DNA of 64,000 nucleotides from Corynebacterium lowii (GCF_001412085.1 NZ_LKEV01000001.1:558001-622000); one strand, 5' to 3'; shown: positions 52,915-61,218, counted from the stretch's first letter. Made by a program: numbers and translations. The notes: generated by a model from the sequence alone, not told the origin.

Positions 52915-54193
52915 GCGCCATCGCCTCCCACATGGCGTCAAAGCCCGGCAGAGTCTTGGCGGTGGTGGCCACGTCGTCCACCGCCACTCCGGGCACCCGC
53001 AGGCCGATGATGGCGCCCGCGGTGGCCATGCGGTGATCGTCGTAGGCCTTCCAGAGGCCGCCGTGAAGATCGGAGGGTTCGATGCGCAGCCCATCGGCGG
53101 TTTCGGTGCAGGCGCCGCCGAGGTTATTAATCTCCGCAGCCAGGGCAGCCAGCCGATCGGTCTCATGCCCGCGCAGGTGGGCGATGCCGTGCAGGTGAGA
53201 TTCCCCCTCCGCCAGGGTAGCCAGGGCGGCCACGGTGGGGGCGAGTTCCCCGATCTCGGACATATCGAGGTCAATGCCCTGGATGCGGCCCCCCACCGGG
53301 CCGGTGATTTCCAGGCCCGTGGAATCGTTGATGATGGTGCCGCCCATCGCGGTGGCGATGCGCCGGAAATGATCCCCGGCCTGGGTGGTAGCGGTGGGCC
53401 AGCCGGGTATGCGCACGGTGCCCCCGGTGACCAGGGCCGCGGCCATGAAGGGGGTGGCGTTGGAAAGATCGGGTTCGATCTCCCAGGTGCCCCCCGCGAT
53501 GGGGCCGGGGGCCACCGTCCACCGCGCGGTATCCACCTCTACCTCCACGCCGGCCCGGCGCAGCATCTCCACCGTCATCTCAATGTGGGGGAGGCTGGGC
53601 AGGGTTCCGCCCCGGTGAATCACGGTGATTCCGCGCTCGTAGCGGGCGGCGGAGAGGAGCAGCCCGGAGACAAACTGAGAGGAGGCCGAGGCATCTATTT
53701 CCACGGTGCCGCCCGCGGGGACGCCGTGGCTTTCCATGCGGAAGGGCAGGGCGTCGCCGGTGATCGTCACGCCGAGGGTGCGCAGGGCGTCGAGAAGCGG
53801 GCGCATGGGGCGCTGGCGGGCGCGGGGGTCGCCGTCGAAAAGCACGGTGCCTGTGGCCAGCGCAGCCAGCGGGGGAAGAAAGCGCATGACGGTGCCCGCC
53901 AGGCCGCAGTTCACCTGCGCGCCGTGGAGTTCGGCGGGGGTGACGGCGATGGTGGTGGGATCGGATTCCGAGGTCTCGATGCCGGTGCCCATTGCGCGCA
54001 GGGCCTCGCACATGAGATCGGCGTCGCGGGAGCGCAGCGCGCCGCGCAGCGTGGAGGGGCCGTCACCCAGGGCCGCGAGCACGAGGGCGCGGTTGGTCAT
54101 GGATTTAGAGCCGGGGACTTTCTGCGTCCAATTCAGCGGGCCGGTGGCGGTGGGGGCCTGCCAGGCGGCGGGGGAGGAATCACGATCAGGCAC
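52907..54193 (-). CDS. aroA: 3-phosphoshikimate 1-carboxyvinyltransferase
   Basis: A 428-residue EPSP synthase of the shikimate pathway. Motifs: [21 protein letters not shown] (PEP/shikimate-3-P binding), [37 protein letters not shown] (RxxxRP) and [22 protein letters not shown] near the end. GTG 54193 is preferred because a TATGAT hexamer ends 6 bases before it and the upstream extension has no family similarity. It is divergent from sigH, with 82 bases between the starts. Confidence 0.95.
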   Translation of the reverse strand: MPDRDSSPAAWQAPTATGPLNWTQKVPGSKSMTNRALVLAALGDGPSTLRGALRSRDADLMCEALRAMGTGIETSESDPTTIAVTPAELHGAQVNCGLAGTVMRFLPPLAALATGTVLFDGDPRARQRPMRPLLDALRTLGVTITGDALPFRMESHGVPAGGTVEIDASASSQFVSGLLLSAARYERGITVIHRGGTLPSLPHIEMTVEMLRRAGVEVEVDTARWTVAPGPIAGGTWEIEPDLSNATPFMAAALVTGGTVRIPGWPTATTQAGDHFRRIATAMGGTIINDSTGLEITGPVGGRIQGIDLDMSEIGELAPTVAALATLAEGESHLHGIAHLRGHETDRLAALAAEINNLGGACTETADGLRIEPSDLHGGLWKAYDDHRMATAGAIIGLRVPGVAVDDVATTAKTLPGFDAMWEAMARG

Positions 54194-54205
54194 ACCCCCA
54201 TCATA
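54194..54205 (-). promoter_or_regulatory. -10 element of leaderless aroA promoter
   Basis: On the minus strand TATGAT (54205-54200) is followed by GGGGGT and GTG 54193. There is no space for a ribosome site, so aroA mRNA is probably leaderless. On the other strand TACAAT at about 54221-54226 may serve sigH. Confidence 0.5.
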
Positions 54206-54275
54206 GAGATCGCGGCAGTGCTTACAATGGTGTGCGTTGCCCCTTGCCCCACAACCGAAAGGCCGCATCCCGATT

Positions 54276-54881
54276 ATGGCGGACCCCGAGCTCCACCAGC
54301 GCTTTGAACAAGAGGCCTTGCCGCTGCTGGATCAACTATATGGCGGAGCGCTCAAGATGACCCGGAATCCCGCCGACGCCGAGGACCTGGTGCAGGAGAC
54401 GTATATGAAGGCCTTTCAGGCCTTTGATCGGTTCCAGGCCGGTACCAATCTCAAGGCGTGGCTCTACCGGATTATGACGAATACGTACATCAACTCCTAC
54501 CGGAAGAAGCAGCGCCAGCCGGTGCAAACGCCCACGGAGGAGATGACGGATTATCAGCTCTACACCACCTCCTCCCACGATTCCACGGGGCTCGTGTCCG
54601 CCGAGGTGGAGGCGCTCAAGCGGATGCCGAATCAGCAGATCGTGGACGCCCTGGACCAGCTGCGCGAGGATTACCGCATGGTGGTGTACTACTCCGATGT
54701 GGAGGGGCTGGCCTACAAGGAGATCGCGGAGATCATGGATACTCCGCTGGGCACCGTGATGAGCAGGCTGCACCGCGGAAGAAAACAGCTGCGCGGGTTG
54801 TTAAAGGAAGTGGCACAGGAACAGGGGATTGGCCTCGACCACCCTGAGAATAGCGAGAAGGCTCAGAAGGTGAAGCAATAA
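54276..54881 (+). CDS. sigH: ECF sigma factor SigH
   Basis: A 201-residue group IV sigma factor for thiol-oxidative and heat stress. Region 2 (about 10-80) contains [24 protein letters not shown] and [22 protein letters not shown]. Region 4 (about 120-180) contains [40 protein letters not shown] 54276 is taken as the start. TTG/GTG starts upstream would add residues lacking similarity. The ribosome site is weak. The stop overlaps the anti-sigma gene ATG by one base (TAATG). Expected regulon members include whcE at 55432. Confidence 0.94.
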   Translation: MADPELHQRFEQEALPLLDQLYGGALKMTRNPADAEDLVQETYMKAFQAFDRFQAGTNLKAWLYRIMTNTYINSYRKKQRQPVQTPTEEMTDYQLYTTSSHDSTGLVSAEVEALKRMPNQQIVDALDQLREDYRMVVYYSDVEGLAYKEIAEIMDTPLGTVMSRLHRGRKQLRGLLKEVAQEQGIGLDHPENSEKAQKVKQ

Positions 54882-55141
54882 TGTCTGATTCTGATAAGGA
54901 ACCGTGCGGTTGCCAGTGCACGGAGGTTCAAGGGGAGATGTCGGAGCTTTTCGACGCCGCCCTCAGCCCCCAGGAGTGCGAGGCACTGAGGCAGAAGATA
55001 GCCAGTTGCCCCGAGTGCTTTTCCCGCTTAGAGCGCGAGGAAGCAATCCGGGCGCTCATGCGGAGCTGCTGCGGCGCCGACCACGCCCCGGTGATGTTGA
55101 GGCAGAAAATTACCGCTCAGATCCGCATTGTGCGCGGCTGA
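54881..55141 (+). CDS. rshA: SigH anti-sigma factor RshA-like
   Basis: An 86-residue zinc-associated anti-sigma factor. Members hold zinc with HxxxCxxC and release SigH when the cysteines are oxidised. Here CPEC (Cys43, Cys46) is present but the position four before Cys43 is Lys39 (KIASCPEC), not His. Extra cysteines at 9, 11 and 13 (CGCQC), 33, 63 and 64 could supply other ligands. The middle (RLEREEAIRALMRSCCGADHAP) matches mycobacterial RshA. It is translationally coupled to sigH. Confidence 0.88.
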   Translation: MSDSDKEPCGCQCTEVQGEMSELFDAALSPQECEALRQKIASCPECFSRLEREEAIRALMRSCCGADHAPVMLRQKITAQIRIVRG

Positions 55142-55179
55142 GGGGCTTGTAGTGGCTCGTGTGCCGCTATAAAAACGCT

Positions 55180-55221
55180 GGTGCCCGGTAGCGTCCTCCT
55201 TTGGGAGGGCTACCGGGCACC
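55180..55221 (+). terminator. Terminator of the sigH-rshA operon
   Basis: GGTGCCCGGTAGC (55180-55192) pairs exactly over 13 bases with GCTACCGGGCACC (55209-55221), with a further CCTCC/GGGAGG stem inside. The U-run is weak. It also lies downstream of the bL37 gene, which reads from the opposite strand, and may serve both. Confidence 0.75.
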
Positions 55222-55246
55222 ATGCGGCTTCACGGGGAACTTCTTT

Positions 55247-55321
55247 TTAAGAGTTCGGACGCTTGCCGTGATTTGCGGACTTCTTACGACGGTCCTTGCG
55301 CTTGCGACCACGCTTGCTCAT
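55247..55321 (-). CDS. Ribosomal protein bL37 (24 residues)
   Basis: A 24-codon frame, MSKRGRKRKDRRKKSANHGK then RPNS, with a good ribosome site (AAGGAGT) before ATG 55321. It matches the tiny basic protein seen in mycobacterial 50S structures and named bL37 (mycobacterial form MAKRGRKKRDRKHSKANHGK-like). It is too short for most gene finders. It lies between the sigH operon terminator and whcE, the neighbourhood also seen in mycobacteria. Confidence 0.88.
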   Translation of the reverse strand: MSKRGRKRKDRRKKSANHGKRPNS

Positions 55322-55431
55322 GATGACTCCTTGTGGGTCGTAGTAATAGTACGGAGGACAACCCCACCAATTTTAGTGGGTAGCGGGGCTGGGGAGAAAA
55401 TTGACGCCGTGTTTTTTGATGTGCCGGGTGC

Positions 55432-55689
55432 TTAGACGGTCATGCGCATGCGGCGGCCGCGATTATTGCGGCGCTTGAGGGCGCGGCGCTCGTCCTCGGA
55501 CAGGCCGCCCCATACTCCGGCGTCCTGCCCGGTTTCCAGGGCCCAACGCAGGCACTGCGAGGTGACGGGGCAGCGGTTGCACACGATCTTGGCCTTAGCG
55601 ATCTGGGCGAGGGCGGGGCCGGAGTTGCCAACGGGGAAGAACAGCTCGGGGTCTTCGTCGCGGCAAACGGCTTCGTGGCGCCAATCCAT
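55432..55689 (-). CDS. whcE: WhiB1-family iron-sulfur regulator WhcE
   Basis: An 85-residue WhiB-like protein with cluster ligands Cys9, Cys37, Cys40 and Cys46 (CNRC), then VWGGLSEDERRALKRRNNRGRR. WhiB1-type proteins bind a [4Fe-4S] cluster and contact the housekeeping sigma factor. WhcE of C. glutamicum supports the SigH oxidative-stress response. GGAGAAAC precedes ATG 55689. A SigH-type promoter is visible about 135 bases upstream. Confidence 0.93.
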   Translation of the reverse strand: MDWRHEAVCRDEDPELFFPVGNSGPALAQIAKAKIVCNRCPVTSQCLRWALETGQDAGVWGGLSEDERRALKRRNNRGRRMRMTV

Positions 55690-55823
55690 GATGTTTCTCC
55701 TTAATTTATTAGCGCCCGCAGGGGGCGCGGTGTGGTGAATACAGCGGTGGGCACACCAGAAGAACCCTGTGAGGGGTGAGGGGGCGGGTAGCGCGGTGAG
55801 GGGCGGGGGTCTCGTGGCCCTGC

Positions 55824-55853
55824 GTAACGCTGCGTTAACCTTCTGGTGTTTCC
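55824..55853 (-). promoter_or_regulatory. Candidate SigH-type promoter of whcE
   Basis: On the minus strand GGAAAC (55853-55848) and CGTTAC (55829-55824) are separated by 18 bases. This fits the SigH consensus GGAA ... GTT of actinobacteria. It points toward whcE, leaving a leader of roughly 125-130 bases. The link is consistent with whcE being SigH-dependent in C. glutamicum. Confidence 0.5.
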
Positions 55854-56150
55854 ACGTTCACGTCCGGTTCACTGGCCGGTCGCTTTGGGTACCTGGAAAT
55901 AATGGCACGCATCAACAATCTTGGCTAGGGTTATGGCCTAAAAAGTGCTATAAATCACAAAATATAGTGCCTTTGAGGGGTACTGGTTGGGGCTGGAGGG
56001 GTTTTAATTTTAGTGAGCCTACCCTTATTTAAAGCACTGAACTGGGACTTTTCGGAAGAGTGAATCAAACTATCTGTGTCCCATAAGTCAAATCACTCTG
56101 TGCCTACCCAACCCCCGCCATCACTTTCTGAGCGGGCGGGCGCTGCGCGA

Positions 56151-56163
56151 TAGAATTGCCCGC
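56151..56163 (+). promoter_or_regulatory. -10 element of a leaderless promoter
   Basis: TAGAAT (56151-56156) is followed by 7 bases and GTG 56164, the start of a membrane protein gene. No ribosome site is present. Confidence 0.5.
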
Positions 56164-56583
56164 GTGAGTATGACACCCCCTGCCCCCGCCCGCTGGGCGG
56201 CGATCATATCCATCGTGCAATCCCTCGTGGGAATCGGCTATGCGATTCTGCTTATCGTGCGCCAACTGACGGGCGCCCGCGATGAATCCATCGTGAGCGA
56301 TAGCCCCAATGCCGCGTGGGTGGGATTGGGCACCGCGATCTTCTTCCTCCTTATTTTTGGCACCGTCGTGGTGGGGGCTGCGGCGGTGCTGCGGGGCCGG
56401 GGGCGTCTGGGGCGTGGCCCCATCATCATGCTCAATCTCATCTTGGTTCCCATATCTTTCAGCATGATGGGGGCTGGGGCCTGGCCTCTGGGGTTGGCCA
56501 CGGGCCTTTCCGCGGCGGCGGTGCTGGTGCTCATGTTTAGCCCCAGCGCGGTGGCCTGGGCCAGCCGCGTGTACGAGGGCTAG
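56164..56583 (+). CDS. Small four-helix membrane protein
   Basis: A 139-residue protein with about four transmembrane helices (12-35, 50-75, 82-100, 105-128). The loop after the first helix is polar (RQLTGARDESIVSDSPNAAW). I recognise no family, although similar small membrane proteins are common in corynebacteria. GTG 56164 is 7 bases after TAGAAT. It converges on the beta-propeller gene with 4 bases between stops. Confidence 0.65.
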   Translation: MSMTPPAPARWAAIISIVQSLVGIGYAILLIVRQLTGARDESIVSDSPNAAWVGLGTAIFFLLIFGTVVVGAAAVLRGRGRLGRGPIIMLNLILVPISFSMMGAGAWPLGLATGLSAAAVLVLMFSPSAVAWASRVYEG

Positions 56584-56587
56584 AGCT

Positions 56588-57826
56588 TTAGAACGAAAGC
56601 CGGTATCCCACCGTTGTATCGTCCTGGCGCTCCACCAGCGTTTCTCCCACTACTGAAAGGGCGAGGAAGGAAGGGGTGTGCGGGCGGGAAACCTCAAGGG
56701 TGCGCTCTACGTGCGCGTTCTCGGCGTCGGCTACCGCAATACCCGAGGCGGTGGGATAGAGCAGGCGATCCGCGACCCCGGCTCCGGTGCCCTCGGCGTC
56801 CTCGATAACCTGCGTCACGCTGAGATCACTGGGGTGGAAGAGGTACAGCCGCTGACCATCAAACCAACTCATGCGCGTGGGAAGATCCGCCGTGAGGGGA
56901 GACAAGACCTCATCCGGGGACGTTTCCTCCATGAGGGGAGACGCCTGGACCTCGCGGCGGCTGAGTTCCGTGCCCTCTTTGTTATAGGAGATGAGCTGCG
57001 GGGTGGTGCCCGGTACATACACGGCGGCCGCGCTTTCCCCCACGGCCACCAGCCACGCCTGGGCATGGGGGAGGTGAACCTCCCCGGTGATCTTCGGCTC
57101 GCGGGAGGATTCCGGGGTGGCCTCCTGCAAGCGCAGCCACGAGCCATCCTGATCGGGGCAGGTCTCGGTCACGGCCAGGAGATCCTTGCGGGTGAGCGCG
57201 GAGCTAAGCGAACATTCCTCGTGGGGTTGCAGCTCTGGTTCTTGTTTGGCCTCTACCTCGCCGTATTCCACCGTGCGCACCAAATCGGAGCGCCATAACT
57301 CCACGTGCTGCGCGCTTACGGTGCCCACGCGATCGTTGGAGGATATGGCGGAGGTGAACTCGCTGTTGCGGGAACTGCGGGTGTGCTTGTACTCCCCGGT
57401 TTTGGCGTTCAGCGCCACCACATCGCCGCAGCCGGCATGGGTGCGATACGTCACTACTACCGATCCCCAGGCGGCCCCCAGGGAGCAAATCTCGGCATCA
57501 TCGCGCCCATAGCTCCAGCGCACCTCACCGGCGGCATCGCGGGCGTAAACAGAATGAGCATCGCGGGTAAAGGTGAGCCCATAGGAATACAGCGGCTTGC
57601 TCACCCCCGGCGTTGGCGCATCGGGCACCCGCCAGGATTCCTGCAAGCCGGTGGGCACCGCGCTCAGCGAGGGCGGTGCCTGGTATTCCTCAAGGTTGGG
57701 GCTCGGATGAGCGTCCCTAATCGGGGCGGTCAACACCACCCCGCCCACCGCGAGGGCGGCCAGCAGCCCCAGGGCAGCCGTGGCGGCGAGATCGCGCCGG
57801 GTGCGGCGCAGCGGGGGAGTATTCAC
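56588..57826 (-). CDS. Membrane-anchored beta-propeller-like protein (Rv3212-like)
   Basis: A 412-residue protein with a signal-anchor helix (about 13-33, AATAALGLLAALAVGGVVL) and an extracytoplasmic part built from repeated strands resembling a PQQ-like beta-propeller (VYARDAAGEVRWSYGRDDAE, VVALNAKTGEYKHTRSSRN, LFHPSDLSVTQVIED). A comparable protein lies beside the DEAD-box helicase gene in mycobacteria (Rv3212). The function is unknown. It starts inside the last codons of the helicase gene (4-base overlap), so the two are co-translated. Confidence 0.7.
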   Translation of the reverse strand: MNTPPLRRTRRDLAATAALGLLAALAVGGVVLTAPIRDAHPSPNLEEYQAPPSLSAVPTGLQESWRVPDAPTPGVSKPLYSYGLTFTRDAHSVYARDAAGEVRWSYGRDDAEICSLGAAWGSVVVTYRTHAGCGDVVALNAKTGEYKHTRSSRNSEFTSAISSNDRVGTVSAQHVELWRSDLVRTVEYGEVEAKQEPELQPHEECSLSSALTRKDLLAVTETCPDQDGSWLRLQEATPESSREPKITGEVHLPHAQAWLVAVGESAAAVYVPGTTPQLISYNKEGTELSRREVQASPLMEETSPDEVLSPLTADLPTRMSWFDGQRLYLFHPSDLSVTQVIEDAEGTGAGVADRLLYPTASGIAVADAENAHVERTLEVSRPHTPSFLALSVVGETLVERQDDTTVGYRLSF

Positions 57827-59139
57827 TGGCGACGCCTCCCGCGCCCACTGTTTTTCTGCCCCTTCCTGCTCCCGCGCGCCAGGCCCGAGCGGGCCGGTGC
57901 AAGACCAAAGACGCGGCGCGGCGGCCCCACGGAATCCCCCGTGTTCGCGTCGAGGTCAAAGGCCTCAATGAGCTCCGGGGAGGTGGAAAACCACTGCGCG
58001 GGTTCGCCAAAGCCCAGGGAGTTCTCCTCATTGATGATCTGCCACTTATTTACCTCGTCATAGCCGATGAGGGTCACCGCCGTGCCGCTGTGGCCCGCGC
58101 GCCCGGTGCGGCCAATGCGGTGAATGTAGGTCATGGGATCGTCCGGCACCTGATAGTTGATGACGTGGGTGACGTCATCGACGTCGATGCCGCGCGCGGC
58201 GACGTCGGTAGCCACCAGGATCTCAAAGCGGCGATCGCGGAAGGCCTGGAGGGAACTCTCACGGATATTTTGCGGTAGATCGCCATGTACGGTGCCCACG
58301 GTGAAGCCCGCCTGAGCCAGATCCTCTGCCAATTGGGCGGCGGAGCGCTTGGTGCGGGTGAAGATGATGGTGCGTCCGCGGCCGGGAGTCTGAAGGATTT
58401 TGGCCAAGATAGCGGGCTTATCCATGCGGTGCGCCTGGAAGGGGATCTGCCGGATGCGATCGTGGGTGGGTTTTTCCTCGCCCACCTCGGCGCGGATATG
58501 CAGGGGGTGATCCATGAACCCGCGGGCCAGCGCCAAAATCGCGCCGGGCATGGTGGCGGAAAAGAGCATGGTCTGGTGCGGGTGGGTCAGCGCCTTCATG
58601 ATCTTTTCCACGGCGGGAAGGAAGCCCAGATCCAGCATCTCATCGGCCTCGTCCAGCACCAGAATGGCTACCTGGGTGAGGTCGAGGGAACCAGAGGAAT
58701 GGAGGTCGAGCAGGCGGCCGGGCGTGCCCACCACGACGTCGGCCCCGCTGCGCAGGGCGTCGATCTGCTCCTCGTAGCCCCGCCCACCGACGATGGTAGC
58801 CACGGTGAGGGGAAGATACGCGGCGGCGCGGCGCAGATCCTCTCCCACCTGATCGGCCAGTTCCCTGGTGGGGGCCACTACGAGGGCGCGGGGGGTACCG
58901 TCGAGCTCGGGAATATCCGCCGCGTCAAAGACCCGATCGAGGAGGGGAATACCGTAACCATAGGTTTTACCCATGCCGGTGCGCGCCTGACCGATGATGT
59001 CGCGGCCGTCGAGAGCACGCGGCAGAGTGAGTTCTTGGATGGCGAAGGTGCGCTCTATCCCTCTCTCCCTGAGCGCGTCCGTGATTTCCACGGCCACGCC
59101 GAGTTCCGCGAAGGTTGGGCTGTTGCTTCCTACAGACAC
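57823..59139 (-). CDS. DEAD-box RNA helicase (RhlE-like)
   Basis: A 438-residue ATP-dependent RNA helicase. Q-motif (FAIQELTLPRALDG), motif I ARTGMGKTYG, Ia PTRELADQVGE, II LDEADEMLD, III FSATMP, V ATDVAARGIDVDDV and VI HRIGRTGRAG are all present. The C-terminal tail is basic (RSGLARGSRKGQKNSGRGRR). Related enzymes help ribosome assembly and RNA decay in the cold. GTG 59139 is 7 bases after TAGTAT (59152-59147 on the minus strand), suggesting a leaderless mRNA. C. glutamicum names this rhlE. Confidence 0.94.
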   Translation of the reverse strand: MSVGSNSPTFAELGVAVEITDALRERGIERTFAIQELTLPRALDGRDIIGQARTGMGKTYGYGIPLLDRVFDAADIPELDGTPRALVVAPTRELADQVGEDLRRAAAYLPLTVATIVGGRGYEEQIDALRSGADVVVGTPGRLLDLHSSGSLDLTQVAILVLDEADEMLDLGFLPAVEKIMKALTHPHQTMLFSATMPGAILALARGFMDHPLHIRAEVGEEKPTHDRIRQIPFQAHRMDKPAILAKILQTPGRGRTIIFTRTKRSAAQLAEDLAQAGFTVGTVHGDLPQNIRESSLQAFRDRRFEILVATDVAARGIDVDDVTHVINYQVPDDPMTYIHRIGRTGRAGHSGTAVTLIGYDEVNKWQIINEENSLGFGEPAQWFSTSPELIEAFDLDANTGDSVGPPRRVFGLAPARSGLARGSRKGQKNSGRGRRRQ

Positions 59140-59164
59140 ACCTTAGATACTATCGACACCTGAC

Positions 59165-59209
59165 TATGATGGTTCCATGACCGCCGGACCTCCGGTGCGG
59201 AACCCTTAA
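59165..59209 (+). promoter_or_regulatory. Leaderless promoter and 10-codon upstream ORF before DUF3107
   Basis: TATGAT (59165-59170) is followed by 6 bases and ATG 59177, which opens a 10-codon frame (MTAGPPVRNP, stop TAA 59207-59209). It lies 52 bases before the DUF3107 start. Transcription from this -10 would begin at or beside the small ATG, so the peptide would be translated from a leaderless mRNA. The PP pair suggests a possible ribosome-stalling point. A regulatory role is inferred. Confidence 0.4.
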
Positions 59210-59260
59210 AGAATCTCCATGTACGTGTCGAAGAGGATGAAGGCAGAGGCTGTAGAGGCT

Positions 59261-59488
59261 ATGGACATCAAGATCGGTTTTCAAGAGTCCCCGCGGGAAC
59301 TGGTGGTGCACGTGGCTGACACCGGTGCGGATCTGAAAGAGCGCATCGCACAATCCCTGAGCAGCGGCGAAGGCGTATTGGAACTCCAGGGCACCAAGGG
59401 GCGAACCTACCTGGTGCGCAACGCCACCGTTGCCTACGTGGATATGGGTGCCACCACCCCCCGTGCCGTGGGCTTTGCCGGGGCCTAA
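59261..59488 (+). CDS. DUF3107 family protein
   Basis: A 75-residue actinobacterial protein: MDIKIGFQESPRELVVHVAD, then KERIAQSLSSGEGVLELQGT and KGRTYLVRNATVAYVDMG, ending RAVGFAGA, the DUF3107 pattern. The function is unknown. ATG 59261 gives the family N-terminus and has GCAGAGG 9 bases upstream. ATG 59219 and 59237 are in frame but weakly supported. Its stop abuts the ATG of the next gene. Confidence 0.85.
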   Translation: MDIKIGFQESPRELVVHVADTGADLKERIAQSLSSGEGVLELQGTKGRTYLVRNATVAYVDMGATTPRAVGFAGA

Positions 59489-60361
59489 ATGGCCTCCTCG
59501 GACAGTGCGCTGGTGCGTTTTGCCCGCGATTACGGCTGGCGTGCCTATGCTATTCCGGTTCTCGCGGTCATCACCGTATGGGTGTTGTGGGATATGGTCA
59601 CCGCTCCCGCCTCGGAGGAAGGCTCCCAGGCTGAAGTGACGCAGGACACCCGCACGGAGGGGCAGGAGACCAAGCGAGGCCCAGTGCCCTCCGACGAAGG
59701 GGATTTGAAGGTTGCCGCAGACCGCCTCCCCGCGGGAGGTACCTACACGGAACGCGGAAACGGAACGTATCGCGTGATTGGCTCCCCCGGGATGAAAGTA
59801 GGGGAGGGCAAAGAAAAGGTCGTGCGCTACGTCATTGAGGTGGAAGGCGGCGTGGACACCGCCGGCCTGGGCGGGGATGACGCCCTGGCCTCCATGATTG
59901 ATGCCACCCTGTCTAACCCCAAGGGCTGGACGCATGATTCCGCCTATCGCTTTGAACACGTGACGGACTCGGACGATCCCACCATGCGGATTCAATTGAC
60001 CTCCGTGGGCACCACGCACGAGTTGTGTGGCACCAACTTGGAGATGGAGACCAGCTGCTTTTATTCGGCAGGCAACCGCGTGGTGATTAATGAATCCCGT
60101 TGGGTGCGCGGAGCCACACCCTTCCAGGGCGATTTGGGCAGTTACCGCCAATACCTCATCAACCACGAGGTTGGCCACGGTCTCGGCTTTTCCGAGCACG
60201 AGCCCTGCGCGCGCGACGGCGAGCTGGCTCCGGTGATGATGCAGCAGACGTTGAGCTTGAATAATTCTGAGCTTGCCGGCTTTGACCCCAGCGAGGTTTA
60301 TTCGGACGATAACGCCACGTGTAAATACAACCCGTGGCCTTACCCCAAGGTGGCACCGTGA
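59489..60361 (+). CDS. DUF3152 secreted metzincin-like protein
   Basis: A 290-residue protein with a signal-anchor helix (about 20-38, AIPVLAVITVWVLWDMV), a charged linker and a DUF3152 domain (about 75-285). The zinc site INHEVGHGLGFSEHEPC gives His226, His230 and His236 with Glu227, a metzincin-like HExxHxxxxxH. Disulfide-forming cysteines are in HELCGTNLEMETSCF and NATCKYN. It is probably an extracellular peptidase. The substrate is unknown. It begins directly after the DUF3107 stop. Confidence 0.85.
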   Translation: MASSDSALVRFARDYGWRAYAIPVLAVITVWVLWDMVTAPASEEGSQAEVTQDTRTEGQETKRGPVPSDEGDLKVAADRLPAGGTYTERGNGTYRVIGSPGMKVGEGKEKVVRYVIEVEGGVDTAGLGGDDALASMIDATLSNPKGWTHDSAYRFEHVTDSDDPTMRIQLTSVGTTHELCGTNLEMETSCFYSAGNRVVINESRWVRGATPFQGDLGSYRQYLINHEVGHGLGFSEHEPCARDGELAPVMMQQTLSLNNSELAGFDPSEVYSDDNATCKYNPWPYPKVAP

Positions 60362-61215
60362 ATAAAGTTGCAAAACCAGCACAGATTTTCCCGCTTGAGC
60401 CCCGCTCGGAGGGGTTGCCAGACCAGGTAGCGGCGGTTTTTCACGCGGAAGGCGCAGAACCCACCCCGCTTGGCAGCGCCTGGGATCACGGGTGGCGCAT
60501 CGGCACCGTGGCGCTCTCACGTGCGGTGGGGCCGCACGTGGCGTGGTCGGCGCGGGTGCGCGATCGCCTCGACGTGCCGGGGCTCAAGGTAGCGCGCCCC
60601 GTACGCTCCACCGATGGGCGCTTTGTGGCCGGAGGCTGGCGCGCCTCCACCTTCCAGGAAGGCTCGCTGGTGGCCCGCGTGGACGAGACCATCGTGGCGG
60701 CGCTGCGTCTAGAGGCAGCCTTGGTGGGGGTCAGCGAGCGCCCCGATACGGGTGGGGACGATATTTTTTCCGTGGCCGATCGCTGCGCGTGGTCCCCGGA
60801 CGTGGGTGCCGTGGACATGGAACTAATGGATGCTCGCCTGAGGGAGGTCATTCAGGATCTCCGCGCCGCCCGCGAGGACATTGACGCCCCGGTGTGCATT
60901 GGACACGCGGATATGCTGGGCACCACGATCTACGCGGAGGGTGAGGGTCCGGTGCTTACCGACCTCGTGGGGGTACTGCGCCCGCATGGATACACTGCCG
61001 TTCAGGCGATGGTGGATGCTTTGCTGATTGAGGCCACCGACGAGGGCGTCTTTGAAAGGTTTAGCCATATCCCCGAGGCAGAGCAGTTGGCGGTGCGCGC
61101 CGTGCTATACCGCGCCTACGTATGTGCCCAGGTCGGAGGGGTGTATACGAACATTGTTTCGAACATTGAGAGGGTTGCTCGGCTGGTGCTGTCCCGCCTA
61201 TCTGCCACAATGTGA
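60358..61215 (+). CDS. TIGR02569 family protein
   Basis: A 285-residue actinobacterial protein of family TIGR02569 with weak resemblance to aminoglycoside-phosphotransferase-like folds (GWRIGTVALSRAVGPHVAWSARV; GHADMLGTTIYAEGEGPVLTDLVGVLRPHGYTAVQAMVDALL, where HADM and TDL take the places of catalytic HGDxxxxN and DFE). No kinase activity is established. GTG 60358 overlaps the DUF3152 stop by 3 bases. It is followed 3 bases later by the adnA-like gene. Confidence 0.8.
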   Translation: MNKVAKPAQIFPLEPRSEGLPDQVAAVFHAEGAEPTPLGSAWDHGWRIGTVALSRAVGPHVAWSARVRDRLDVPGLKVARPVRSTDGRFVAGGWRASTFQEGSLVARVDETIVAALRLEAALVGVSERPDTGGDDIFSVADRCAWSPDVGAVDMELMDARLREVIQDLRAAREDIDAPVCIGHADMLGTTIYAEGEGPVLTDLVGVLRPHGYTAVQAMVDALLIEATDEGVFERFSHIPEAEQLAVRAVLYRAYVCAQVGGVYTNIVSNIERVARLVLSRLSATM

Positions 61216-61218
61216 GGC

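Larger units (their letters stand above)
55690..56163. other. 474-base intergenic region upstream of whcE
   Basis: It holds the candidate SigH promoter of whcE and, at its right end, a leaderless promoter for the gene at 56164. Between them is an AT-richer stretch (about 55910-56060) with TATAAA- and TATAGT-like hexamers, and near 56061-56097 an imperfect inverted repeat (AGTGAATCAAAC against AGTCAAATCACT). The 87-codon frame at 55769 has no ribosome site and unlikely composition. A small RNA is possible but I cannot support one. Confidence 0.4.

Noticed and set aside
55769..56032. 87-codon plus-strand frame in the whcE-56164 gap
   Set aside because: No ribosome site or promoter in register, and it overlaps the candidate SigH promoter. 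Composition and lack of family similarity suggest chance.
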